In this document: in pieces, positions 40,925 through 50,859 of the stretch
How positions within the stretch are numbered: position 1 is the first letter of the stretch
Layout: each line of letters starts with the position of its first letter
DNA from: Chitinivorax sp. PXF-14
Lineage (GTDB): Bacteria; Pseudomonadota; Gammaproteobacteria; Burkholderiales; SCOH01
DNA: 64,000 nt
Reading direction: 5' to 3'
NCBI RefSeq assembly: GCF_040812015.1
Contig: NZ_JBFNXJ010000014.1
Span: 62,001-126,000, forward strand
Made by a program: the position numbers and the translations under genes
The notes under the pieces: model-generated
What the model saw: only the letters and a program-made list of their open reading frames with translations
Database searches by the model: none
What the model was told of the DNA's origin: nothing

Positions 40925-41074
40925 CTACAGGCCCGGCAAAGCGAACAGCAGCGTCACGGGGATGACGACCAGACTCAGCAGATTGCCCAACAGCACCAGC
41001 GATGCCACACGGGCGGGCTCCTGGCCGTATTGCTCGGCCACCAGGTAGTTGAGCACGGCCAGCGGCTTTGTCAT
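40925..41074 (-). pseudogene. Remnant of an AEC-family (auxin efflux carrier-like) permease
   Basis: The last 49 residues of this frame (TKPLAVLNYLVAEQYGQEPA, then RVASLVLLGNLLSLVVIPVT) match the C-terminal end of AEC transporters as I know them, where a Pro-x-Ala-x-x-Asn-Tyr-x-x-Ala-Glu-x-Tyr segment precedes the last helix. Full-length proteins have about 300 residues and 10 helices, but upstream of about 41080 no further transporter sequence can be read in any frame. It therefore looks like a leftover of a deleted gene. Confidence 0.6.
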
Positions 41075-41299
41075 CTGCCCACCGGCAAGATGATTCGTGC
41101 GATCGACAGGATCCGAGGCATTACACGACATCGCGCCCCTCAGAAAACAAGGTAAGCAGCCTCAAAGCGTCAGCGCGAGCACGTGATGGTCAGGCAAGGC
41201 TCACAGGCCCATCCACCGGACACGCGAGGCCGAGAACGAAATTGATGCCGGGTTTCGCCCGTGGCAGACGTTTCGAGGCGCCCTTCCGTTGGCGATGGC

Positions 41300-41524
41300 T
41301 CAATGCCGGGTGGGCTTCTTCGGCAGGCCCCTCACCCAGGCTGGCTCGGCAGAGGAACCGGGCAGATGCCCAAGCAGCACCTGCTGCCAGCTATCGATCC
41401 GCTCCGATTCGGCGGGCCTCACCGCCAGCCTCAGCTGGCGGCGCTCCAGGCCTTGACTGGTGGCATCGGGTTCTGCCGTGTCGGCAGAGTCGGTTGGATG
41501 TTCCGCAAACGATGTTCGGCGCAT
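41300..41524 (-). CDS. Hypothetical small protein, 74 residues
   Basis: Begins MRRTSFAEHPTDSADTAEPD and continues with a hydrophilic, Arg/Gln-rich sequence ending in KKPTRH. Support comes mainly from an excellent ribosome site (GGGAGG, eight bases before the ATG). No signal peptide, TM helix or known motif. It could equally be the 5' part of a decayed gene, since it lies in a sparsely coding stretch next to a permease remnant. Not recognised. Confidence 0.35.
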   Translation of the reverse strand: MRRTSFAEHPTDSADTAEPDATSQGLERRQLRLAVRPAESERIDSWQQVLLGHLPGSSAEPAWVRGLPKKPTRH

Positions 41525-41802
41525 GATGGCTACCTCCCTATTGCAATTGAACAAGTGACGCCCGGCGTCTCGATGGTGCGGCGCGTCATTTCTGCAAAAG
41601 CAAGCATAGGGCCAGCGGCCGGATCGACAAACTGTGCGGCGCCATTCGCTGGAATGGGCCGGCATCAGCCGTGCGCCCCACCCTGTAATCAGTGAACGCC
41701 ACGCTCGGCCTGGCCCCAAGATATGGCGACATCAAACGGCACGCCCCCGGATGGTGCGCCACCACAGCGGCAATCGCGTTGCCCGCCATCCATGTATGGC
41801 GG

Positions 41803-41814
41803 GCTGTCCTACAA
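41803..41814 (+). promoter_or_regulatory. CTGTCCTACAAT promoter-like element, copy 1
   Basis: Contains a TACAAT -10 hexamer, 55 bases before the aminotransferase start. The identical 12-mer lies at 43250-43261 before the GMC oxidoreductase gene. Neither copy has a good -35, suggesting a shared activator-dependent promoter type. Confidence 0.45.
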
Positions 41815-41869
41815 TGAAAATCCATCCGCCGTGCGTGCCAGCGATGGCCGCTAGCCCAGGAGTTCATTC

Positions 41870-43204
<1,335 letters not shown>

Positions 43205-43249
43205 GCCACACCGGCCTTGCCGGAAATCACCGGGGCCAAAGACGTAAGA

Positions 43250-43261
43250 CTGTCCTACAAT
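43250..43261 (+). promoter_or_regulatory. CTGTCCTACAAT promoter-like element, copy 2
   Basis: Identical to the element at 41803-41814. It lies 35 bases upstream of the GMC oxidoreductase ATG and 45 bases after the aminotransferase stop, so the two genes may each be transcribed from a copy of the same regulated promoter. Confidence 0.45.
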
Positions 43262-43296
43262 CATCTCCAGGTTGCCCCATCACAAGAGGAGATACG

Positions 43297-44964
43297 ATGT
43301 TCGATTACGTCATTGTCGGCGGCGGCTCGGCCGGCTGCGTGTTGGCAAACCGCCTGAGTGCAGACCCGACGATCAAGGTCTGCCTGCTCGAAGCGGGCCC
43401 GCCCGACACCCACCCATTGATCCACATGCCGCTCGGCATCCTGTGGATGATGCGCAGCAAGGTATTGAACTGGAATTTCAACACGGCAGCAGAACCAGCC
43501 CTCGGCGGGCGCCGCCTGTTCTGGCCGCGCGGCCGCACCCTGGGCGGCAGCAGCTCGTCCAACGCCATGTGCTATCTGCGCGGACACCAGGTCGACTACG
43601 ACGCCTGGACGGCACTCGGCAACGAGGGCTGGAGCTTCGATGAGGTGATGCCCTACTTCCTGCGCGCGGAGCACAACGAGCGCGGCGCATCGGCCCATCA
43701 CGGCGCGGGCGGGCCACTCAATGTGGCCGACCTGCGCAGCCCGAGCATCCTCTCGCGTGCCTTCATCGATGCCGGAGAACAGGCCGGCCTGCCCCGCAAC
43801 GACGATTTCAACGGCGCCGAGCAGCAAGGCGTAGGCCTGTTCCAGGTCACGCAGAAGGATGGCCGCCGCTGCAGCGCCGCACGCGGCTACCTGGCACCGG
43901 TGCGCCAGCGCCCTAACCTGACGGTGATCACCGATGCGCAGGCCACGCAGGTCCTGTTCGAGGGGCGCCGCGCGGTGGGCGTGGCCTACCGCCAGGGGGC
44001 AAAGCAAAAAGAGGTGCGCGCCCGGCAGGAGGTACTGCTGTCCGCCGGCGCGATCCAGAGCCCGCAGCTGCTGATGCTGTCAGGCATCGGCGACGGCACC
44101 GAGCTCAGTGCGCAGGGCATTCCGTGCGTCCACCACCTACCAGGGGTGGGCAAGAACTTGCAGGACCATCTCGACGTGACGCTGGTGCAGGCCAGCACCA
44201 AGTCGGTCTCCTACGGCATCACCTGGCGCAATGTGCTGAGAAGCGCGTGGGACATGGCGCGCTACCTCATCTTCCGCGACGGCATGTACACCACCAATGG
44301 CGCCGAAGGCTGCGCGTTCGCCAAGAGCCGCCCGGAGGAAGCCGCGCCGGACCTGCAGTTCCATTTCACCCCGGGGCGGCTGAAAGACCATGGGCGTGAC
44401 CTGCGCTTCCTGCTTGGCGACGGCTACTCGCTGCATGTCTGCAATCTGCGCCCCAAGAGCCGTGGCGAGATTCGCCTGGCGTCGCGCGACCCGCTGGCCC
44501 ACCCCGACATCCGCGCCAACTACCTGAGTGACCCCGAGGACATCGAGCACATGGTACGTGGCGTCAAGCTGGCGCGCCGCATCCTCGCCGGCCCGGCGTT
44601 TGATCGTTATCGCGGAGCCGAGCTGGTGCCGGGCAAGGCGGTGGTCAGCGACGACGACATCCGCCGCTTCATCCGCGACAAGGCGGAGACCATTTACCAC
44701 CCGATCGGCACCTGCAAGATGGGGCGCGACGCGCAAGCCGTGGTCGACCCCGAGCTGCGTGTGCATGGCGTGTTCGGCCTGCGCGTGGTGGACGCGTCGA
44801 TCATGCCGCTACTGGTGGGCGGCAACACCAATGCGCCGACGATCATGATCGCCGAAAAGGCGGCCGACATGATCATTGCCGCGCGCAAGACCTGCGAAAC
44901 GCTGGCGAGCCTTGGCAGCCCCACCTTTCAGACACAGACCCAAGCCGATTTCATGCCCGTGTGA
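43297..44964 (+). CDS. GMC-family FAD oxidoreductase (choline/alcohol dehydrogenase-like)
   Basis: A 555-residue flavoenzyme. FAD-binding motif [20 protein letters not shown] at the start, GMC signature [20 protein letters not shown], second signature [18 protein letters not shown], and the catalytic His/Asn region [10 protein letters not shown] and [20 protein letters not shown]. It oxidises an alcohol to an aldehyde; the substrate is unknown. Next to an aminotransferase and near an aldehyde dehydrogenase, an amino-alcohol or alkanol is possible. GAGGAG lies upstream of the ATG; an in-frame open region to 42607 overlaps the previous gene and is rejected. Confidence 0.9.
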   Translation: MFDYVIVGGGSAGCVLANRLSADPTIKVCLLEAGPPDTHPLIHMPLGILWMMRSKVLNWNFNTAAEPALGGRRLFWPRGRTLGGSSSSNAMCYLRGHQVDYDAWTALGNEGWSFDEVMPYFLRAEHNERGASAHHGAGGPLNVADLRSPSILSRAFIDAGEQAGLPRNDDFNGAEQQGVGLFQVTQKDGRRCSAARGYLAPVRQRPNLTVITDAQATQVLFEGRRAVGVAYRQGAKQKEVRARQEVLLSAGAIQSPQLLMLSGIGDGTELSAQGIPCVHHLPGVGKNLQDHLDVTLVQASTKSVSYGITWRNVLRSAWDMARYLIFRDGMYTTNGAEGCAFAKSRPEEAAPDLQFHFTPGRLKDHGRDLRFLLGDGYSLHVCNLRPKSRGEIRLASRDPLAHPDIRANYLSDPEDIEHMVRGVKLARRILAGPAFDRYRGAELVPGKAVVSDDDIRRFIRDKAETIYHPIGTCKMGRDAQAVVDPELRVHGVFGLRVVDASIMPLLVGGNTNAPTIMIAEKAADMIIAARKTCETLASLGSPTFQTQTQADFMPV

Positions 44965-44982
44965 GCACGATCATGCCAAAAA

Positions 44983-45008
44983 CAAAACCCCGCCTTGGCG
45001 GGGTTTTG
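44983..45008. terminator. Bidirectional terminator between the GMC and aldehyde dehydrogenase genes
   Basis: Inverted repeat 44983-44994 / 44997-45008 of 12 bases with A4 and T4 ends, located 18 bases after each of the two convergent genes. Confidence 0.88.
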
Positions 45009-45026
45009 TACTGCTGGGCGGCAACA

Positions 45027-46526
45027 TCAGCGTAGCCTCACCAGGGTGGACTTGAGCTCCGTGTACTTCTCCAGCGCATGCAGCGACTTGTCGCGGCCGT
45101 TGCCCGACTGCCGGTAGCCGCCGAAGGGGAAGTTCATGTCCCCGCCCTCGTCGTAACAGTTGACCCACACCGTGCCGGCGCGCAGACGCCGCGCCGCATC
45201 GTGCGCGGTGGTCAGGTCAGCGCTCCAGATCGCGGCGGCCAGGCCGTAGTCTGACTGGTTGGCGATTGCGATGGCTTCGTCGAGCGTATCGAAGCTCACC
45301 ACTGACAGCACCGGCCCGAAGATCTCCTCCCGCGCGATGCGCGCATCGGTGCCGGAGACATCGAACACGGTCGGCTCGATATAGTAGCCGCCCGTCTCCT
45401 GCCTCACCTGCTGGCCACCGGCCAGCAGGCGTGCGCCGTCCTGCCTGCCGGACTCGATATAGCCCAGCACGCGGTCTAGCTGGATGCGGTCGACGATCGC
45501 GCCCATATTGGTCGCCGGGTCGAGCGGATGGCCTGGCTGGTAGCGGCGGGCCTTTTCCAGCAGCTTGTCGAGGAACATGTCCTTGATGTCACGGTGCAGC
45601 AACAGGCGCGAGCCCGCTGTACACATCTCGCCCATATTGTAGAAGATGGCCCCCGCAGCGGCAGCGGCGGCCCGGTTGAAATCGGGGCAATCGGGCATGA
45701 CGATGTTCGGCGACTTGCCGCCGAGTTCGAGCCAGACACGCTTGAGGTTGGATTGCCCGGCATACTGCATGATCTGCTTACCGACGCCGGTCGAGCCGGT
45801 GAACGCCAGGCAATCGACATCCATGTGAAGCGCCAGCAGCTTGCCCGCGACACCAAAGCCGGGCACCACATTGAACACGCCATCGGGTATGCCGGCCTGC
45901 TTGGCCAGCGCCGCGATACGGATCGCCGTCAGCGGCGACTTCTCGGAGGGCTTGAGCACCACCGAATTGCCGGCGGCAAGCGCCGGGCCGATCTTCCAGC
46001 TTGCCATCAGCAGCGGGAAATTCCACGGCACCACGCAGGCCACCACGCCGATCGGCTCATGGGTGACCATGCCGACCAGGTGGTTGTCCGCCGGCACGAC
46101 CTCGCCCCCCCACTTGTCGACGGCCTCGCCATACCACTCGATGCAGTAGGCCGTACCGGGGATGTCGACCGACGTCGTATCGCCGATCGGCTTGCCGGCA
46201 TCGAGCGTCTCAAGTAGCGCCAGCTCGTCGGCATGGTGCCGGATCAGCTCGGCGAAACGGCCCATCACCTTCTTGCGCTTGCGCGGATTGGCCCCCGACC
46301 AGACACCCGATTCGAACGCCTGGCGCGCCACGGCCACCGCCGCATTGATGTCGGCCTCGTCGCACTCGGCCACCTGGGTCAGCACGCGGGCGTCGATCGG
46401 GCTGATGCAATCGAAGGTCTTGCCGGAATGGGCCGGCACGTAGTGTCCGCCGATGAAGGCGCGGCCTTCGATGTGCAGGCCGGCGGCCTGCTGCTGCCAA
46501 TCGGCAAAGGACTTGTTACTGGGCAT
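45027..46526 (-). CDS. puuC: Aldehyde dehydrogenase, PuuC type (gamma-glutamyl-gamma-aminobutyraldehyde)
   Basis: A 499-residue NAD(P)-dependent aldehyde dehydrogenase. Cofactor motif FTGSTGVGKQI, general base E267 in LELGGKSPNIV, nucleophile C302 in MGEMCTAGSRLLLHR, and C-terminal NFPFGGYRQSGNGRDKSLHA. The sequence and position between the GMC gene and a PuuR-type regulator fit PuuC, which oxidises gamma-glutamyl-aminobutyraldehyde to gamma-glutamyl-GABA. It should also accept free 4-aminobutyraldehyde from the SpuC-type transaminase. It is transcribed with puuR, 35 bases after it. Confidence 0.88.
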   Translation of the reverse strand: MPSNKSFADWQQQAAGLHIEGRAFIGGHYVPAHSGKTFDCISPIDARVLTQVAECDEADINAAVAVARQAFESGVWSGANPRKRKKVMGRFAELIRHHADELALLETLDAGKPIGDTTSVDIPGTAYCIEWYGEAVDKWGGEVVPADNHLVGMVTHEPIGVVACVVPWNFPLLMASWKIGPALAAGNSVVLKPSEKSPLTAIRIAALAKQAGIPDGVFNVVPGFGVAGKLLALHMDVDCLAFTGSTGVGKQIMQYAGQSNLKRVWLELGGKSPNIVMPDCPDFNRAAAAAAGAIFYNMGEMCTAGSRLLLHRDIKDMFLDKLLEKARRYQPGHPLDPATNMGAIVDRIQLDRVLGYIESGRQDGARLLAGGQQVRQETGGYYIEPTVFDVSGTDARIAREEIFGPVLSVVSFDTLDEAIAIANQSDYGLAAAIWSADLTTAHDAARRLRAGTVWVNCYDEGGDMNFPFGGYRQSGNGRDKSLHALEKYTELKSTLVRLR

Positions 46527-46561
46527 GACGACTCCTTGGGGGCCGACGTGTTGCCGGCGGG

Positions 46562-47116
46562 TCAGAAGTTGGACAGGGAATTCGCGCTGACGATTTCGCA
46601 GATGTCGTTATCCGGGTTGCGGAAGCGGTGCGGCAGCTGCGAATCGAAGTAATAGCCGTCGCCGGCCAACAGCACGCGGGTATCGCCATCGACGGTCAGC
46701 TCGACCCGGCCGCTGATCACCACGCCGCATTCCTGCCCTTCATGCTGCAGCATCTCGTCGCCGGTATCGGCCAACGGCTCGTAGGTCTCGCGCAGCATGG
46801 TGATCTTGCGGTCCTTGAGGCCGTGGCCCACGAGAAAAAAAGCCACATGATCGCTGCCGATATTGGGCATTTCGTCTTTACTGAAGAAAGGCGAAGGCTT
46901 GACGGGCTCTTTCACGTCGAAGGTGAAGAACTCGGCCAGTGACATCGGGATGCCGTCGAGCACCTTTTTCAGCGACGACACCGAGGGGCTGACGCGATTT
47001 TGCTCGATCAGCGAGATCGTGCTGTTGGTCACGCCAGCACGCTTGGCCAGCTCGCGCTGCGACAGACCGAATTTCTCGCGGATCAGGCGAAGGCGTGTCG
47101 ATACTTCGAGAGACAT
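46562..47116 (-). CDS. puuR: PuuR-type XRE/cupin transcriptional regulator
   Basis: A 184-residue regulator. N-terminal XRE helix-turn-helix at about 8-62 (LRLIREKFGLSQRELAKRAG and VTNSTISLIEQNRVSPSVSS), then a C-terminal cupin at about 105-178 (HEGQECGVVISGRVELTVDG, YYFDSQLPHRFRNP). PuuR of E. coli represses putrescine-utilisation genes and is released by putrescine. The divergent 270-base region to ald holds candidate operators. The ATG at 47116 fits the family N-terminus; an upstream extension to 47209 lacks a ribosome site. Confidence 0.9.
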   Translation of the reverse strand: MSLEVSTRLRLIREKFGLSQRELAKRAGVTNSTISLIEQNRVSPSVSSLKKVLDGIPMSLAEFFTFDVKEPVKPSPFFSKDEMPNIGSDHVAFFLVGHGLKDRKITMLRETYEPLADTGDEMLQHEGQECGVVISGRVELTVDGDTRVLLAGDGYYFDSQLPHRFRNPDNDICEIVSANSLSNF

Positions 47117-47152
47117 GGCGGTTTCCGTCAGACAGTTGGGCGTTTTAAATAC

Positions 47153-47169
47153 TTTACGGGGATGGTAAA
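47153..47169. promoter_or_regulatory. TTTAC-N7-GTAAA inverted repeat upstream of puuR
   Basis: Perfect 5-bp arms at 47153-47157 and 47165-47169 around seven bases, starting 37 bases upstream of the puuR ATG. Position and symmetry fit an operator used for autoregulation, but no known consensus is matched. Confidence 0.35.
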
Positions 47170-47303
47170 CATTTTCACAGCTGCCAGCAAAATTTATTTC
47201 CCGAAACATGCACTAAACTGGTGATAAAAGGCGCATTTGCGGTGCACAAAAATATTTTTTGCAACGCACCGTTGAATAAGTTTGACACTTCAAGCAAACG
47301 AGA

Positions 47304-47318
47304 TGTTGAATATATTGG
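47304..47318 (-). promoter_or_regulatory. PuuR-box-like sequence upstream of ald
   Basis: On the minus strand the 15-mer CCAATATATTCAACA agrees at 11 of 15 positions with the asymmetric E. coli PuuR site AAAATATAATGAACA as I recall it. It lies about 70 bases upstream of the ald start, 17 bases after a TTGACA hexamer at 47282-47287, so binding there could block transcription of the catabolic operon. Confidence 0.35.
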
Positions 47319-47385
47319 ACGCAAGCCCACAAACGCTTGTCTGACCCGACGGGCCGACACAGTCGATCTCCACAAGGAGGCAATG

Positions 47386-48504
47386 ATGCTGATAGGCGTA
47401 CCCAAGGAAATCAAGAATCACGAGTACCGTGTTGGCCTGACCCCAGCCGGCGTCAAGGAGCTGGCCAGGCACGGCCACCAGGTGCTGCTCGAAACCGGTG
47501 CGGGGACGGCCATCGGCTTCCCCGACGAGCAATACGCAGCAGCCGGCGCCGAGCTCGTGGCGGCCGCCGCCGACATCTTCGGCCGCGCCGAGATGATCAT
47601 CAAGGTCAAGGAGCCGCAGCCCGTCGAGTACCGCATGCTGCGCCACGGCCAGATCCTGTTCACCTACCTGCACCTGGCGCCGGACCCCGAGCAGACGCGC
47701 GGCCTCGTCGACAGCGGTGCGATCGCCATCGCCTATGAAACGGTGACCGACGACCGTGGCGGTTTGCCGCTACTGGCGCCGATGTCGGAAGTGGCCGGCC
47801 GCATGTCCATCCAGGCGGCCGCCCGCGCCCTGGAAAAATCGCAGGGTGGCTCCGGCGTGCTGCTCGGCGGCGTACCGGGCGTGGCTCCGGGCCACGTCAC
47901 CGTGATCGGTGCCGGGGTGGTTGGCCTCAACGCGGCGCGCATGGCCATGGGCTTGGGTGCGGAGGTCGCCATCCTCGACCGCTCGCTGCCGCGCCTCAAG
48001 GAAATCGATAATGTCTTCGGCGGCCGCATCAGGACGCTGTATTCGACCCAGGATGCAATCGAGCAGGAGCTGCGCCAGGCCGACGCGGTGATCGGCGCCG
48101 TGCTGATCCCGGGTGCGGCGGCGCCCAAGCTGGTGACGCGCGACATGCTCGGGCTGATGAAGCCTGGCTCGGTGCTGGTCGACGTCGCGATCGACCAGGG
48201 AGGCTGTTTCGAGACCTCGAAACCGACCACGCATCAGGACCCGACCTATGTCGTGGATGGCATCACCCATTATTGCGTCGCCAACATGCCCGGCGGCGTG
48301 GCACGCACCTCGACCATGGCCCTGACCAATGCCACGCTGCCATTCGCCGTAGCACTTGCCGACAAGGGCTATCGGAACGCGCTGCAGAGCGACCCGCACC
48401 TGCGCAACGGCCTCAATGTGTACCGGGGCCAGATCACCTACGAGGCCGTGGCGCACGATCTCGGCTACCCCTACCTGCCCGCGCTGGAGGCGCTCAGAGA
48501 ATGA
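47386..48504 (+). CDS. ald: Alanine dehydrogenase
   Basis: A 372-residue enzyme catalysing reversible oxidative deamination of L-alanine to pyruvate and ammonia with NAD. N-terminal signature MLIGVPKEIKNHEYRVGLTP, substrate Lys in MIIKVKEPQ, catalytic His in FTYLHLAPDPEQT, and Rossmann motif VIGAGVVGLNAARMAMGLGA. The start at 47386 follows AAGGAGG by five bases; an adjacent ATG one codon earlier is too close. First gene of the plus-strand catabolic run; its stop overlaps puuD by four bases (ATGA). In this context it can turn alanine made by the two pyruvate-dependent aminotransferases back into pyruvate. Confidence 0.95.
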   Translation: MLIGVPKEIKNHEYRVGLTPAGVKELARHGHQVLLETGAGTAIGFPDEQYAAAGAELVAAAADIFGRAEMIIKVKEPQPVEYRMLRHGQILFTYLHLAPDPEQTRGLVDSGAIAIAYETVTDDRGGLPLLAPMSEVAGRMSIQAAARALEKSQGGSGVLLGGVPGVAPGHVTVIGAGVVGLNAARMAMGLGAEVAILDRSLPRLKEIDNVFGGRIRTLYSTQDAIEQELRQADAVIGAVLIPGAAAPKLVTRDMLGLMKPGSVLVDVAIDQGGCFETSKPTTHQDPTYVVDGITHYCVANMPGGVARTSTMALTNATLPFAVALADKGYRNALQSDPHLRNGLNVYRGQITYEAVAHDLGYPYLPALEALRE

Positions 48505-49304
48505 TCAAAAGTTCGTTTCCACCGACCCCGACGAGACGAAAGCCGGTGGTCGGCATCTGCGCCGACCGCCGCATGCTCGGGGCCCATCCATTCCATCTCG
48601 TTGGCGAGAAATACATTACCGCCATTGTCGAAGGCGCTGGTGCCTTCGCCATCCTGCTCCCCTCCCTGGGCGAGCTTCAGGATATCGATCACACGCTGTC
48701 GCTGGTCGATGGCCTGCTCTTCACCGGCAGCCCGTCCATGGTCCACCCGCAGCACTATCAAGGCCCCGACCTGGAGCCCGGCACCCTGCTCGATGCGCAT
48801 CGCGACGCGACCACCTTGCCGTTGATCCGGCGCGCGATCGACCAGGGCGTTCCGGTACTCGGCATCTGCCGGGGGTTTCAGGAAATGAACGTGGTATTCG
48901 GCGGCAGCCTGCTGCAGAAAATCCATGAGCAACCGGGCCGCCTCGATCACCGAGAGGACAAGGAAGCCGAGCTCGACGTGCAATACGGGCCGGCCCACCC
49001 GGTGGTGTTCACCACGGCGGGGCTGCTGCACCGCATCACCGGGTTGGCCGGCACCCAGGTCAACTCGGTGCATCAGCAGGGAGTCGATCGCCTCGGCACC
49101 GGGCTGGTGGCGGAAGCCATCGCACCGGATGGGCTGATCGAGGCCTTTAGCGTGGTCGACAGCCCGGCCTTCGCGCTGGCGGTGCAATGGCACCCCGAAT
49201 GGAGATTTGCCGGCAACCCGGTGTCGGCCAGCCTGTTTGAGGCCTTCGGCGAAGCCTGCCGCATCTATCAGGCCAGCCGCCTGCCAGTGATGAAGCCGGA
49301 GTAG
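48501..49304 (+). CDS. puuD: Gamma-glutamyl-GABA hydrolase PuuD (class I glutamine amidotransferase-like)
   Basis: A 267-residue hydrolase releasing GABA and glutamate from gamma-glutamyl-GABA, the last step of the Puu route. The nucleophile is C123 in VPVLGICRGFQEMNVVFGGS and the His/Glu pair is H231/E233 in AVQWHPEWRF. N-terminal PVVGICADRRMLGAHPFHLV is typical. Translationally coupled to ald. The next gene, puuA-like, starts 69 bases later. Confidence 0.93.
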   Translation: MIKSSFPPTPTRRKPVVGICADRRMLGAHPFHLVGEKYITAIVEGAGAFAILLPSLGELQDIDHTLSLVDGLLFTGSPSMVHPQHYQGPDLEPGTLLDAHRDATTLPLIRRAIDQGVPVLGICRGFQEMNVVFGGSLLQKIHEQPGRLDHREDKEAELDVQYGPAHPVVFTTAGLLHRITGLAGTQVNSVHQQGVDRLGTGLVAEAIAPDGLIEAFSVVDSPAFALAVQWHPEWRFAGNPVSASLFEAFGEACRIYQASRLPVMKPE

Positions 49305-49373
49305 TGAAGAACGACGCGGAACCTCAGCCACCTCGTTCAACACTCGCAACGCACAATCAAAGAGACACGCATC

Positions 49374-50708
49374 ATGGACCGCATTCACGATTTCTTCCGA
49401 GAACACCGCATCACCGAGGTCGAGTGCATCATCCCCGACATGACCGGCATCGCGCGCGGCAAGATCCTGCCCAAGAGCCAGTTCGCCTCCGGCGAGAACA
49501 TGCGCCTGCCTACGGCCGTGCTGATCCAGACCGTCAACGGCGACTATCCGGACGATGACAACATCACCGGCCCCACCGACCCGGACATGGTATGCGTGCC
49601 CGACCCGACCACTGTCTCGCTGATTCCCTGGGCGGAAGACCCGACCGCCGTGGTCATCCACGATTGCGCGCACTTCGACGGCACGCCCGTCGACATCTCG
49701 CCGCGCTACGTGCTGCGCCGCATGCTCGATCTCTACGCCAAGCGCGGCTGGAAGCCGCTCGTCGCCCCCGAGCTCGAGTTCTACCTGATCGAGCGCAACA
49801 CCGACCCGAACGAGCCGCTGCGCCCGCCCATCGGCCGCACCGGTCGGGCCGAAACCGGTCGCCAGTCCTACAGTATCGACGCGGTGAACGAGTTCGATCC
49901 GTTCTTTGAAGATGTCTACGACTACTGCGACAAGATGCAGCTCGATATCGACACGCTGATCCACGAAGTCGGCGCGGCGCAGATGGAAATCAACTTCCTG
50001 CATGGCGACGCGCTCGACCTGGCCGACCGCGTGTTCATGTTCAAGCGCGTGGTGCGCGAGACGGCGTTCCGCCACAACATCTACGCCACCTTCATGGCCA
50101 AGCCGATGCAGGACGAGCCCGGCAGCGCGATGCACGTGCATCAGAGCGTCACCGACGCCGCCACCGGCCGCAACATCTTCTCCAACCCGGACGGCTCGCC
50201 GTCCGACCTGTTCCTGTCCTATGTGGCCGGGCTGCAGACCTATATGCCGCACGTGATGCCGATCATGGCGCCGTATGTGAACTCCTACCGCCGCCTGAGC
50301 CGTTACACCGCCGCGCCGATCAATCTGCAGTGGGGCTACGACAACCGCACGGTGGGCATCCGCGTGCCCAACAGCGGCCCGAACGCACGCCGCGTGGAAA
50401 ACCGCGTGCCGGGCGTGGACGTGAACCCGTATCTGGCCATGGCAGCCACGCTGGCCTGCGGCTACCTGGGCATGGTGAAGGGGCTCAAGCCATCCGAGCC
50501 GATGACGACCAGCGGCTATGCCCTCGACTACGAGCTGCCGCGCCACTTAGAAGACGCGGTGGAAGTGATGCGGGCGAGCGCCGACATCGCCGAGGTGCTC
50601 GGCGCGCATTTCGTCAACGCCTACTGCGCCGTCAAGGAAAAGGAATACGACACCTACTCGCGCGTGATCAGCTCATGGGAGCGCAAGCACCTGCTGCTGC
50701 ATGTTTAG
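49374..50708 (+). CDS. puuA: Gamma-glutamylputrescine synthetase (glutamine synthetase-like, PuuA)
   Basis: A 444-residue glutamine synthetase-fold ligase. Short beta-grasp N-terminus (MDRIHDFFREHRITEVECII, then PDMTGIARGKILPKSQF) and catalytic domain with APELEFYLIERN, EVGAAQMEINFLHGDALDLA, GSAMHVHQSVTDAATGRNIF and NRTVGIRVPNSGPNARRVEN. It lacks the adenylylation-tyrosine region of GlnA. It should ligate glutamate to putrescine using ATP. Neighbouring puuD, puuB and puuC support this over true glutamine synthesis. Confidence 0.92.
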   Translation: MDRIHDFFREHRITEVECIIPDMTGIARGKILPKSQFASGENMRLPTAVLIQTVNGDYPDDDNITGPTDPDMVCVPDPTTVSLIPWAEDPTAVVIHDCAHFDGTPVDISPRYVLRRMLDLYAKRGWKPLVAPELEFYLIERNTDPNEPLRPPIGRTGRAETGRQSYSIDAVNEFDPFFEDVYDYCDKMQLDIDTLIHEVGAAQMEINFLHGDALDLADRVFMFKRVVRETAFRHNIYATFMAKPMQDEPGSAMHVHQSVTDAATGRNIFSNPDGSPSDLFLSYVAGLQTYMPHVMPIMAPYVNSYRRLSRYTAAPINLQWGYDNRTVGIRVPNSGPNARRVENRVPGVDVNPYLAMAATLACGYLGMVKGLKPSEPMTTSGYALDYELPRHLEDAVEVMRASADIAEVLGAHFVNAYCAVKEKEYDTYSRVISSWERKHLLLHV

Positions 50709-50859
50709 AACCGACGCAATCGGCCCAGCCGATTGCGTCGGGTTCTCGCCTCGATGCAGAAGGCATCGATGGAGCAGGTGACATCACATCCAGACGTTTG
50801 GTGCCAGCCCATGCCCAGCCAGGGCTGGCCCTCCACAACATGTTTCCGGAGACCGTTTC

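Larger units (their letters stand above)
41132..41869. other. Sparsely coding stretch upstream of the aminotransferase
   Basis: Apart from the 74-residue ORF at 41300-41524 and the CTGTCCTACAAT element at 41803-41814, I see no supported gene. GC stays high, and the open frames here give Arg/Pro/Ser-rich products typical of chance frames. Together with the AEC remnant it suggests a former gene region undergoing loss. Confidence 0.4.

Noticed and set aside
48471-50546. Minus-strand open frame of about 690 codons across puuD and puuA
   Set aside because: Spans two well-identified genes on the other strand and has a His/Val/Gly/Arg-rich product with no family features.
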